Assembly: GCF_014201375.1 (NCBI RefSeq)
Contig: NZ_JACHDZ010000002.1
Span: 620,001 to 684,000 of the forward strand
Source of the DNA: Tunturiibacter empetritectus
GTDB taxonomy: Bacteria; Acidobacteriota; Terriglobia; Terriglobales; Acidobacteriaceae
Length of the DNA: 64,000 nt
Direction of reading: 5' to 3'
The notes under the pieces are model-generated. The model ran no database searches, was not told the DNA's origin, and saw only the letters and a list, made by a program, of their open reading frames with translations. Numbering within the stretch: the first letter of the stretch is position 1; the number at the start of each line of letters is the position of its first letter. Shown in pieces: positions 56,774 to 64,000 of this stretch. A program made the translations under genes and the position numbers.

Positions 56774-58027
56774 GTGAACATGCAGATCCGTGTACGACTC
56801 GGCGCCATGATGTTCCTCGAGTACTTCATCTGGGGAGCCTGGTACGTCACCGTCGGCACTTGGCTCGCCTCCTCCCTCCACTTCACCGGCCAGCAGATCG
56901 GCCTCGCCGCCGGCACTACCGCCGTCGGAGCCATGATCGCCCCCTTCTTCGTCGGCCTCATCGCCGACAAGCTCTTCGCCACCCAGCGCGTCCTCGCCGC
57001 ACTCCATCTCCTCGGCGGCATCCTCCTCTTCCTCGCCTCGCAACAAATTGTCTTCAGCGCCATCTACCCGCTGCTCCTCCTCTACTGCCTCTGCTTCATG
57101 CCCACCCTGGCACTGACCAACTCCCTCGCCTTCCGCCAAATGTCCGACCCCAAGCTCGAGTTCGGCCCCATCCGCGTCCTCGGCACCGCCGGTTGGATCA
57201 CCGCCGGCCTCCTCGTCGGAACCCTCCGTCTCGAAACCACATCACGCCCCTTACAGCTAGCCGCCGCACTCTCAGTCCTGATGGCACTCTACTGCCTCAC
57301 GCTCCCCGACACCCCGCCTCTCGCCCGCGAAGGCCGCTTCTCTCTCTCCAGCATCTTCCCCCGCGAAGCCATCGCTCTTCTCCGCGAACGCTCCATGGCC
57401 GTCTTCGCCATCGCCTCCTTCCTTATCTGCATTCCGCTGCAGTTCTACTACGCCTTCACCAACCTCTTCCTCAACGAATCAGGCGTCCACAACGCCGCAG
57501 GCAAGATGACCGGCGGCCAGATGTCCGAGCTCTTCTGCATGCTTCTCATCCCTTGGTTCTTCCGCCGCCTCGGCGTCAAATACATGCTCGTCGCGGGCAT
57601 GTCCGCATGGGTTCTCCGCTATCTCCTCTTCGCCTTCGGCAACGCCGACAGCAAAGTCTGGATGTTCTGGCTCGGCATCCTTCTCCACGGCATCTGCTAC
57701 GACTTCTTCTTCGTCACCGGCCAGATCTACATCGACCGCAAAGCCTCTCACGCTTTACGAGCCGCAGCGCAGGGACTCATCACCTTCATCACCTATGGCG
57801 CGGGAATGTTCGTAGGTTCGTGGCTCTCAGGAGCAGTCGTAGAGCGATACTCAACAACATCAGCAACCGGAGCGACGGTTCATTCGTGGCCTTCCATCTG
57901 GATCGTAGCCGCCTCTGCCTCCGCCGCCGTGCTCATACTCTTCCTCGTCACCTTCAGCGACAAAGAAAAATCACCAGTCACCGCAGTCGAGAGCGCCGGA
58001 GCAATCCCACTCGAGGCACCCCTCTAA
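56774..58027 (+). CDS. NupG-type nucleoside:H+ symporter (MFS)
   Basis: 417 residues, about 12 membrane helices; start is GTG 56774 (GAAGGGA about ten bases upstream) or ATG 56780. The NupG/XapB branch is recognised by the first helix region MMFLEYFIWGAWYVTVGTWL and by GPIRVLGTAGWITAGLLVG in the sixth helix. It should import nucleosides, or in some relatives sugars, with protons. It is 57 bases after the PQQ dehydrogenase and may be in the same transcript, though no functional link is obvious. It is followed by a 55-bp hairpin element. Confidence 0.85.
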   Translation: MNMQIRVRLGAMMFLEYFIWGAWYVTVGTWLASSLHFTGQQIGLAAGTTAVGAMIAPFFVGLIADKLFATQRVLAALHLLGGILLFLASQQIVFSAIYPLLLLYCLCFMPTLALTNSLAFRQMSDPKLEFGPIRVLGTAGWITAGLLVGTLRLETTSRPLQLAAALSVLMALYCLTLPDTPPLAREGRFSLSSIFPREAIALLRERSMAVFAIASFLICIPLQFYYAFTNLFLNESGVHNAAGKMTGGQMSELFCMLLIPWFFRRLGVKYMLVAGMSAWVLRYLLFAFGNADSKVWMFWLGILLHGICYDFFFVTGQIYIDRKASHALRAAAQGLITFITYGAGMFVGSWLSGAVVERYSTTSATGATVHSWPSIWIVAASASAAVLILFLVTFSDKEKSPVTAVESAGAIPLEAPL

Positions 58028-58030
58028 AAA

Positions 58031-58085
58031 GGTATACAAGTCACGAAGTGACCGCCCCACGCGCAGTGGGCCCGTCCGGCAGGAC
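58031..58085. repeat. 55-bp triple-hairpin element, copy 2
   Basis: Same layout and length as 27517-27571: GGTATAC, then GTCAC-GAA-GTGAC (58040-58052), CCAC-GCGCA-GTGG (58057-58069) and GTCC-GGCA-GGAC (58074-58085). The two latter hairpins are identical to copy 1; the first differs on both arms with pairing preserved. It lies four bases after the NupG-type stop and may also end the convergent transcripts. Confidence 0.8.
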
Positions 58086-58093
58086 ACAATCTC

Positions 58094-59059
58094 TTAAGCC
58101 CACCAGGCCTCAACCGGAGCCTCCTTCAACAACACACGCGAAAGCATCGAGATCGCCGAAGACAGTCCTTCATGTGTAGAAGCCAGAGCATCCTCATGTT
58201 CAATGCTCATCACGTAGTCATACCCAATCAGCCGCAACGCGGAAGCAATCCTCTTCCACTCCAACTCGCTATGCCCCCACCCAACCGACCGAAACAGCCA
58301 AGACCGCTTCGCCATCTCACGATAGCTCTTCGTATCCAGCACGCCATTGACATCCCGCATCGCTCCATGGATCGCCACATCCTTCGCATGAAAATGAAAG
58401 ATGGCCTCACCCAGCGCAGCAATCGCCGAAGGAATATCGATCCCCTGCCACCACAGATGACTAGGGTCTAAATTAATTCCCACCGAATCACCCACAGCCG
58501 CACGCAGACGCAGCACGGTCTCCGGGTTATACACGCAGAATCCAGGATGAGCCTCAAGCGCGATCTTCACTCCGGCATCCTTGGCAACTTGAGCCGCACC
58601 CTTCCAATAAGGAATCAGCCGCTCCTCCCACTGCCACGCCAGTGCCTCCGAAAACTCAGGAGGCCAAGCCGCTGTAATCCAGTTCGGCGTTACATCCTGC
58701 GCCGATCCACCCGGGCATCCAGAGAATGTAACCACCACAGGAACATGAATCTGCTCAGCCAGCCTCACCGTCTTTCGCAGCAGCTCATCATCGTGCCCTG
58801 CAATCTCTTTCTTCGGATGAACCGGGTTCCCATGGCACGACAGCGCACTGATCGTCAGCCCCGCATCCCCCACCTTCGAGCGATACGCGTGCGCCGCCTC
58901 TTTACTCGCAAGCAGCGAATCGAGATCAAGATGGCTACTCCCCGGCCACCCGCCCGTCCCAATCTCCAGCGCCTCAATCTGCGGATACTTCTTCAACTCC
59001 ACCACCAGAGCATCCAGTGACAACCCATTGAATATCGGCGTAAACAACCCTAACCGCAT
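58094..59059 (-). CDS. cytoplasmic sugar phosphate isomerase/epimerase-like protein
   Basis: 321 residues without signal. A xylose-isomerase-like TIM barrel with the usual metal-ligand strands: LEIGTGGWPGSSHLD, ISALSCHGNPVHP, VTFSGCPGG, IALEAHPGFCVYNPETV, NLDPSHLWWQGIDIP and HFHAKDVAIH. It resembles the IolE/IolI and ketose epimerase group. The neighbouring upstream gene on the same strand encodes a sugar porter, 183 bases away, so the pair may import and convert a sugar or polyol. The substrate is unknown. Confidence 0.88.
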   Translation of the reverse strand: MRLGLFTPIFNGLSLDALVVELKKYPQIEALEIGTGGWPGSSHLDLDSLLASKEAAHAYRSKVGDAGLTISALSCHGNPVHPKKEIAGHDDELLRKTVRLAEQIHVPVVVTFSGCPGGSAQDVTPNWITAAWPPEFSEALAWQWEERLIPYWKGAAQVAKDAGVKIALEAHPGFCVYNPETVLRLRAAVGDSVGINLDPSHLWWQGIDIPSAIAALGEAIFHFHAKDVAIHGAMRDVNGVLDTKSYREMAKRSWLFRSVGWGHSELEWKRIASALRLIGYDYVMSIEHEDALASTHEGLSSAISMLSRVLLKEAPVEAWWA

Positions 59060-59084
59060 CGATCATCCCCTTCCAAATATGCCC

Positions 59085-59225
59085 TAGCCCTAACCGTTGC
59101 CTTAGCCGTCGTCGTCGTTGCCCTTGTTGTTGCCTGTTCTTTTGTTGTCATCCCGTAGGGATCTGCGGTTGTCCTCGCCTTTGTTCTTGCCGTTGCCTGT
59201 CCTTCGTTGTCATCCCAGCAGAAGA
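59085..59225. repeat. low-complexity YTGCCG-type repeat, related to 26.2 kb
   Basis: Degenerate GTTGCC/GTCGTC/CTTGTT units with the block TTGTTGTCATCCCGTAGGG followed by ATCTGC (about 59142-59166), the same as at about 26265-26288. A partial repeat (GTTGTCATCCCAGCAGAAGA) follows near 59200-59222. It is the short gap between the isomerase and sugar porter genes. Confidence 0.6.
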
Positions 59226-59242
59226 CCCCACGCACAAAAAAA

Positions 59243-60601
59243 TCAAGCCGCAGGCTTCACCTTCTCATGCAAATGCTTCTGCATCGACTCCAGCGTAAAC
59301 CCCTTCGTCTCCGGATACACAAACAGCACCACCAGAAACTGCACCACCATCATCGCCGCAAAGAAGAAGAAGGGAATCGACCGGGAATATCGAGCCAGCA
59401 CCGGAAAGATACTCGCAATCAGCGCATTCGTAATCCAATGCGCCGACGAGCCCAGACTCTGCCCCTTCGACCGAACGCTCGTCGGAAACACCTCGCTGAT
59501 ATAAACCCAGATCACCGCCCCCTGCGAGAACGCGAAGCTGACAATATAAGCAATCAATACCACCAGCAGAAACTGCTGATGCGACTGCGTCTGGAAGATC
59601 ATCGCAGCAGCCAGAAGGCAAATCCCACAACCCACCGCTCCCACCAGCAGCAGCTTCTTGCGTCCCACCTTATCGATCAGCGAAACCCCCGCCAGCGTCG
59701 CCACCAGGTTCATCGCCCCAATCGCCACCGCCTGCAGGTCGCTCGATACCCGGCTGAACCCCGCACTGGCAAAGATATCGTTCAAGTAGTAAAGAATCGC
59801 ATTGATCCCCGTCAGCTGATTGAACATCCCAATCGAGATCGCAAGAAAGATAGGCAGCCTGTTCTGCGCAGAGAATAACTTCGTGGCCGACTCCAGCCGC
59901 TCCTGCCGAATCGACTCGATGATCTCCTGCACCTCCGCCTCAGAGTCAGGCGACCCCATCCGCTGCAGCGTCAGCGTAGCCTCCGCAATCCGGTTCTGTG
60001 TAATCAGCCATCGCGAACTCTGCGGAACACTCAGCAGCATGATCAGAAACAGAGCCGCCGGAACAAACGCCACTCCGATCTGCACCCGCCACTCAATGGC
60101 TCCCAATCCAAAGTGCGCCACAATCGCATTCGAGAGATACGCCAGCAGAATCCCAACCACCACATTGATCTGAAACAGCCCCACCATCCGCCCGCGCCAC
60201 TTCGCCGGAGAAAGCTCCGCAATATAAACCGGCCCCAGCACCGACGAGCCGCCAATCCCCAGCCCGCCAAGAAACCGGAAGAACAAAAACATGGTCCAAC
60301 TACCAGCCAGCGCACACCCAAGAGCCGAGATCACGTACAGCACCGCCATCCATCGCAGAGCCTTCCGGCTGCCCAGCTTCTGGCCCAGCGCACCACTGCC
60401 CATCGCCCCAATCACCGTCCCCCACAGCGCAATCGAGACCGTAAAGCCAAGATTCGCCGGCGATAGCTGATACTTGTCCGTCAGCGCATGGGTAATTCCG
60501 GCGATCACAGCCGTGTCGAAGCCAAACAGCAGGCCGCCAAGCGCACCAGTGATCGCACTCCTGGCCAGAAGAAATACAGAACTAGATTTTGTGGTCGTCA
60601 T
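59243..60601 (-). CDS. MFS sugar porter
   Basis: 452 residues from ATG 60601, chosen over an in-frame start at 60673 because the first helix then begins normally; no clear ribosome-binding site precedes either. Sugar-porter motifs are complete: GGLLFGFDTAVIAG in helix 1, the RFLGGLGIGGSSVLGPVYIAELSP region, the GRMVGLFQ segment, QLTGINAILYY in helix 7 and PETKGFTLE near the C-terminus. It imports a hexose, pentose or polyol by proton symport, in the XylE/GalP/IolT group. It precedes the isomerase gene and may act with it. Confidence 0.92.
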   Translation of the reverse strand: MTTTKSSSVFLLARSAITGALGGLLFGFDTAVIAGITHALTDKYQLSPANLGFTVSIALWGTVIGAMGSGALGQKLGSRKALRWMAVLYVISALGCALAGSWTMFLFFRFLGGLGIGGSSVLGPVYIAELSPAKWRGRMVGLFQINVVVGILLAYLSNAIVAHFGLGAIEWRVQIGVAFVPAALFLIMLLSVPQSSRWLITQNRIAEATLTLQRMGSPDSEAEVQEIIESIRQERLESATKLFSAQNRLPIFLAISIGMFNQLTGINAILYYLNDIFASAGFSRVSSDLQAVAIGAMNLVATLAGVSLIDKVGRKKLLLVGAVGCGICLLAAAMIFQTQSHQQFLLVVLIAYIVSFAFSQGAVIWVYISEVFPTSVRSKGQSLGSSAHWITNALIASIFPVLARYSRSIPFFFFAAMMVVQFLVVLFVYPETKGFTLESMQKHLHEKVKPAA

Positions 60602-60680
60602 AAGGACAATGCCTATCCTAGCCTCTGAAACCCGAAAAAGACCAAATCTCGACCGGCCAAATTTCACCCCCAAAGAAAAA

Positions 60681-61064
60681 TCAAAAAATCTTCGCCAAAG
60701 TTGGCGTATGAGTTATCTTCACTTCGCTACAATTAAAAGAGGAGATCAGGTAAAAGAGGTCAAAGAGAGATCAGGTCCCAGGGGTTGCCGGCGGCGTGAG
60801 CTGCGGCGGCCCCTGGCCTTTAAATGTCCACAACGCACCACGAACTCACCACGAAAGGCCACCAAAACACCACGATGAAGCAGCCCCAACAAGCTCCTCG
60901 AAGCCCGAAGACGTATAAATCAAGAGAAATCCACCGCTAACTCAAACAAAGCAAGTATTTTGCACGCAACCCACCTGAATGCAATAGTTTAGCGAAACCA
61001 ACTGCCGCTAAACCCATGCATCCATTTCACTTATCCCCAAAATACCCGGGGGTGGGAGGGGTAC
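60681..61064 (+). ncRNA. structured ~380-bp element (leader RNA candidate), copy B
   Basis: Homologous to 27590-27956 along its length. CGCCAAAGTTGGCG (60693-60706), TACAAT possible -10 (60728-60733), a hairpin closed by a GTGA tetraloop (60778-60816: 12 pairs, bulged G, then GCGGC/GCTGC), the CACCACGAA-rich segment, and an imperfect inverted repeat with the same 11-base spacer (60975-60994 with 61006-61025, several mismatches). Here no Cys/His protein gene follows; a cold-shock gene does, 164 bases later. Orientation as in copy A. Confidence 0.58.
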
Positions 61065-61161
61065 CTCGCACAGCAACGCAAATCCAAAAATCGCAGTCTT
61101 GCCCACTTGCAGACCGGTTTCGGCCTCTTTCTGAAGAAACCTGTAACCTTATTGATTGAAA

Positions 61162-61189
61162 TTGGCTCACATCCTGCTACGCTTATAAG
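61162..61189 (+). promoter_or_regulatory. possible cold-shock gene promoter and leader
   Basis: TTGGCT (61162-61167) and TATAAG (61184-61189) with a 16-base spacer lie 38 bases before the ATG at 61228. A small hairpin GGCG-AAATAT-CGCC follows in the leader. Confidence 0.4.
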
Positions 61190-61227
61190 TAACGGCGAAA
61201 TATCGCCTTATGAAAGTAGGACGCATC

Positions 61228-61431
61228 ATGGCAAACGGAACAGTGAAATGGTTTAACGACGCAAAAGGTTTTGGCTTCATCACCCCGGAAGACGGTGGAG
61301 AGGATCTCTTCGCGCACTACTCTGCAATTAACTCCAGCGGCTTCAAGTCCCTCCAGGAAGGCCAGCGCGTAACGTTTGACATCACCACTGGCCCCAAGGG
61401 CAAGCAGGCTGCAAACATCCAGCCCGCCTAA
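61228..61431 (+). CDS. cold-shock domain protein
   Basis: 67 residues, the normal CspA size, from ATG 61228 with AGGA about ten bases upstream; the in-frame ATG at 61210 only adds MKVGRI. Beta-barrel cold-shock domain with RNP1 KGFGFI and RNP2 LFAHYS, starting with [14 protein letters not shown]. Binds single-stranded RNA and DNA and melts RNA structure. It stands alone, followed by a hairpin. Confidence 0.95.
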   Translation: MANGTVKWFNDAKGFGFITPEDGGEDLFAHYSAINSSGFKSLQEGQRVTFDITTGPKGKQAANIQPA

Positions 61432-61499
61432 TCCACCCCCTCTCCGCGGAAAAGCTGCAGAACCAGGCAGCCACCTCTGCGTCCAACAAAGTTACAAAA

Positions 61500-61534
61500 G
61501 GGTTGCAATGGCCGCCAGGCGTCCATCGCAACCC
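61500..61534. terminator. hairpin after the cold-shock gene
   Basis: GGGTTGCAATGG (61500-61511) pairs with CCATCGCAACCC (61523-61534), 11 of 12 pairs, 68 bases after the cold-shock stop. The loop contains CGCC-A-GGCG, which could extend the structure. No long T-run follows. Confidence 0.5.
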
Positions 61535-61645
61535 TTCGCAACTTGCCCTCCATTCCCCCCGCGCAGCCTGCAACTATCGAGTCATTCTGTACCTCATTGG
61601 TAACTGCTAAGTTACCTGCACTGCGACCCAGCAGGAGGTCTCCCC

Positions 61646-62314
61646 ATGACTCGAATGCAGCAAATCTCCCTCCTCGTAGCCCTCACCCCCCCAACAGTCC
61701 TCTTCGCCTCCAGCGTCCCTCAGACCATCCTTCCGGATAACGTAATCACCTGCCAGCCCAACGCAAACTGCTTCAGCAAGAAGCTCTACGGTCGCAACTA
61801 TAAGGTGATAAACTCCCCGCGCTTCACCGTCATGATCTCCGTCTCGCAAGAGGGTCCCTACACCCGCGCTGATGTCAGTATCGCCAACAACACCGTCCTG
61901 CCCCAGAATGTGACCCCGGAGGACTTCCGCGTCGAGGTCATCACTCCCAAGCCCAAAGTACTGCTGTATGTTCCACCCAGCGACCTGAAGGACCTTCCTT
62001 CCTCAGCCCCGGCCCCGCCGCCGCCCACATCCCCCACCCCCCAGCTTGGCTCCTCCCTGCTCCCCCACCAAACCGCCCCCTTAATCGGGGCGGGCGCCTT
62101 ACAAGCCCCCGACGTCGACCAATCCGACCCGGAGGCAAAAACTAAAGCGGCCGAGCAGGTCGCAAGCGACCATCCTCTCGAGGCAACGTCTCTTTCTCCT
62201 AACGAAGTTGCTCGTGGACGGGTCTACTTCGAGCGTGTAAAACATGAGCAACTCGTCAATGTCGTCCTGCCTATAGCTGGTCTCGTATTCGAATTTCCTT
62301 ACAACATGAGATAA
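61646..62314 (+). CDS. secreted Pro-rich protein, function unknown
   Basis: 222 residues with a signal peptide (ISLLVALTPPTVLFASS). The mature protein has an N-terminal beta-rich part (about 40-115, with two Cys in ITCQPNANCFSKKLYG and a strand FTVMISVSQEGPYTRADVSI), a Pro/Ser-rich linker (about 125-165) and a C-terminal segment with VYFERVKHEQLVNVVLPIAG and LVFEFPYN. This architecture resembles acidobacterial envelope proteins of unknown function. AGGAGG lies about seven bases before the ATG. The KdsC gene follows 79 bases later on the same strand. Confidence 0.72.
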   Translation: MTRMQQISLLVALTPPTVLFASSVPQTILPDNVITCQPNANCFSKKLYGRNYKVINSPRFTVMISVSQEGPYTRADVSIANNTVLPQNVTPEDFRVEVITPKPKVLLYVPPSDLKDLPSSAPAPPPPTSPTPQLGSSLLPHQTAPLIGAGALQAPDVDQSDPEAKTKAAEQVASDHPLEATSLSPNEVARGRVYFERVKHEQLVNVVLPIAGLVFEFPYNMR

Positions 62315-62393
62315 ACGGAGGCCGATCTCTCCCGAAGCGTCTCAGGATAATTGCTGGAAACCTGCGGTCCTCTCTTACGGGGGCCGTCAGACT

Positions 62394-62987
62394 ATGATCA
62401 AAGCCATGACCGCCGACGCCCGAGCCAAAAAGATCAAAGTCCTTATCTTCGATGTGGATGGAGTCTTAACCGATGGACAGATCTTCGTCATTCCAAATTC
62501 AGAAGGCCACGGTATCGAAGCAAAAGGTTTCTCTGCACACGATGGGCTAGGAATGTCTCTCGGACGTCTCGGCGGCCTCCGCATCGGAATCATCACCAAA
62601 CGTCAGTCACAGACCGTAGCCATCCGCGCTAAGGACTTGAAGTTAGAGTTCATCTACCAGGGCCAATCTCACAAGATGAACGCGATCAATGAAATCCTTG
62701 AGAAGACCGGCTACACGCTCGACCAGCTTGCCTATGTTGGGGACGACATTATCGATCTTCCAGTCATGCGCTGCTGCGGTCTCGCGATTGCCACCGCCAA
62801 TGCTCGCCAGCAGGTAAAATCAGCGGCTCACTACGTTACCGCGAATACCGGCGGCTTTGGAGCCGGCCGCGATGCCATTGACTTCATCCTCTCGGCCCAG
62901 GGCACTCTTGAAAAAGTGATCGAGCAGTATCTTGACGAATCGAGCACTGCTGCTGCCTCTTCCGACGTTGGCACCGGCAATATGTAG
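62394..62987 (+). CDS. kdsC: KdsC, 3-deoxy-D-manno-octulosonate-8-phosphate phosphatase
   Basis: 197 residues; ATG at 62394 or 62406. HAD-IIIA phosphatase with catalytic Asp20-x-Asp22 in LIFDVDGVLTDG, the Thr/Lys region IGIITKRQS, and the Mg site VGDDIIDLPVM, followed by the C-terminal GGFGAGRDAIDFIL that is typical for KdsC. It makes free Kdo from Kdo-8-phosphate for the inner core of lipopolysaccharide, in the cytoplasm. The usual neighbours lptC/lptA do not follow; an Lhr-type helicase does. Confidence 0.92.
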   Translation: MIKAMTADARAKKIKVLIFDVDGVLTDGQIFVIPNSEGHGIEAKGFSAHDGLGMSLGRLGGLRIGIITKRQSQTVAIRAKDLKLEFIYQGQSHKMNAINEILEKTGYTLDQLAYVGDDIIDLPVMRCCGLAIATANARQQVKSAAHYVTANTGGFGAGRDAIDFILSAQGTLEKVIEQYLDESSTAAASSDVGTGNM

Positions 62988-63038
62988 ATAACAAAGCGGC
63001 GAAGAAAGAACGAATAAAAACCGCGCTACAATCAGCGA

Positions 63039-64000
63039 ATGACACCGGAAGTTCCGCCACCACTCGCTTGGGCTCACCCAGTCACGGCCGAGTGGTTTCT
63101 ATCCAAGTTCGGCAGCCCTACCGAGCCGCAGACATACGGTTGGCCTGGCATTCTCGACGGCAACGCCACCCTAATCTCAGCTCCAACCGGCTCAGGCAAG
63201 ACTCTAGCAGCGTTCTTAGTCTGTATCGACCAGCTCCTCCGGCAATCGATCTCAGGCCGACTGGCGCCCTGCACACAGGTTCTCTACGTTAGCCCCCTCA
63301 AGGCCCTCTCCAACGACATCCAGAAGAATCTCGATGCGCCCCTAGCCGAGATCCAGCAACTGGCAATGCAGCGCGGGTATCTTTGTCCTGAAATCCGCAT
63401 CGGCGTCCGCACAGGCGACACGCTTCCAAAAGAACGTGTTGCCATGCTGCGCAACCCGCCTCACATTCTCGTCACTACTCCCGAATCCCTCTATATCCTT
63501 CTTACCGCCGGCAAGAGCAGGGAACACCTCCGCCGTGTTCAGACCGTCATCGTCGACGAAATCCACGCGGTAGCCGACGACAAACGCGGTGCCCATCTGG
63601 CTCTATCGCTTGAACGTCTGGACGCTCTTGTCACAGGCGAAAATCGTCTCAGCCCCGGTCAGTTCCTCACTGGCCTCGCTATGGCACCCCAAAGGATCGG
63701 CCTCTCCGCCACGCAGAATCCGATTGAACTTGTGGCCAGTTTTCTTACCGGCAGCCACGAAGACCGCAAACCCGCTACCATCGTGCAGGTAGGTCACCGT
63801 CGCGAACTCGACATCGCTATTGAAGTCCCAAGTGACGAGCTTAGTTCCGTGACCAACAGCCGCATGTGGGAAGAGATCTTCGACAAGCTCGCCAGCCATG
63901 CTCAGAATCACCGCTCTACCCTAGTCTTCGTCAATACTCGCCGCCTTGTCGAGAAGATTGCCTTTGAACTCGCCACCCGTCTCGGTCCCGAGCACGTCGC
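63039..64000 (+). CDS. Lhr-family DEAD/DEAH helicase, N-terminal part
   Basis: About 320 visible residues from the ATG at 63039, open to the right edge. Helicase motifs: Walker A APTGSGKT at residues 48-55, motif Ia VSPLKALSND, TTPESLYILL, and motif II DEIH at residues 173-176 in VDEIHAVADDKRG, all close to Lhr. Lhr proteins are large (about 1500 residues) superfamily-2 DNA/RNA helicases involved in DNA repair and often paired with ligase or nuclease genes. The rest of the gene and its neighbours are outside the window, so the exact subtype is not known. Confidence 0.9.
   Translation, partial: MTPEVPPPLAWAHPVTAEWFLSKFGSPTEPQTYGWPGILDGNATLISAPTGSGKTLAAFLVCIDQLLRQSISGRLAPCTQVLYVSPLKALSNDIQKNLDAPLAEIQQLAMQRGYLCPEIRIGVRTGDTLPKERVAMLRNPPHILVTTPESLYILLTAGKSREHLRRVQTVIVDEIHAVADDKRGAHLALSLERLDALVTGENRLSPGQFLTGLAMAPQRIGLSATQNPIELVASFLTGSHEDRKPATIVQVGHRRELDIAIEVPSDELSSVTNSRMWEEIFDKLASHAQNHRSTLVFVNTRRLVEKIAFELATRLGPEHV

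Larger units (their letters stand above)
60602..61227. other. gene-free region between sugar porter and cold-shock gene
   Basis: About 625 bases, most of it taken by copy B of the structured element (60681-61064). The rest, 61065-61227, holds the putative cold-shock promoter and leader. An open frame at 60474-60878 crosses the porter start and the element and is not credible. Confidence 0.7.

Overview
The window looks like chromosomal DNA of an Acidobacteriota soil bacterium of the Terriglobia (Granulicella/Edaphobacter/Terriglobus type). The grounds are three very large Oar-like TonB-dependent receptors with carboxypeptidase-regulatory N-terminal domains or barrels, a CadC-type winged-helix/TolB/TPR regulator, lineage-style hypothetical secreted proteins, and several intergenic hairpin repeats. 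About 60% GC is my impression, not a count. No tRNA, rRNA, CRISPR array, transposase or prophage gene was seen. The first gene (receptor barrel) and the last (Lhr-like helicase) are cut by the window edges.

Layout. 1-3.8 kb: receptor C-terminal part and a secreted alpha/beta hydrolase. 4.1-13.4 kb (minus strand): a response regulator/histidine kinase pair followed by a YncE-like beta-propeller, a TolC-type channel, a lipoprotein adaptor and an RND pump. 13.5-18.3 kb: an MFS carrier and a large receptor. 18.6-20.6 kb: a wHTH-TolB-TPR regulator. 20.6-26.2 kb: an acidobacterial secreted protein, a PepSY-like protein, another secreted protein and a receptor. Six promoter regions in 11.2-23.6 kb carry a tandem CTTAAK-N5-CTTAAK box (PmrA/BqsR type), which suggests that the response regulator controls this whole block, probably as an envelope or metal stress regulon.

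26.2-28.6 kb is rich in repeats: a 13-copy TTGCAG microsatellite, two related hairpin elements, a 55-bp triple-hairpin element and a ~370-bp structured element in front of a small Cys/His-motif protein. A STAS protein fused to a receiver-like domain without its Asp sits among them. The 55-bp element recurs at 58.0 kb and the ~370-bp element at 60.7 kb. Paired substitutions keep the stems intact in both families.

28.6-32.1 kb: a MocR regulator, a Tat-exported sugar isomerase-like protein and a TetR regulator. 32.3-38.2 kb: a second RND pump operon (pump, adaptor, OMF lipoprotein). 38.3-43.4 kb: GH18, GH92 and GH125 genes, together resembling a set for trimming mannose-rich glycans. 43.5-50.4 kb: a histidine-utilisation operon, hutH-hutU-hutI-hutF-M20 deacylase, in which all four junctions are ATGA overlaps and an ArgE-like M20 enzyme sits where HutG would be expected; a divergent Lrp/AsnC gene is its likely regulator.

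51.1-58.0 kb: a secreted M20 peptidase, a Tat-exported multicopper oxidase two bases before a PQQ dehydrogenase with two c-type haem sites, and a NupG-type carrier. 58.1-60.6 kb: a sugar isomerase-like protein and a sugar porter. 61.2-64 kb: cold-shock protein, secreted hypothetical protein, KdsC phosphatase and the start of an Lhr-family helicase.
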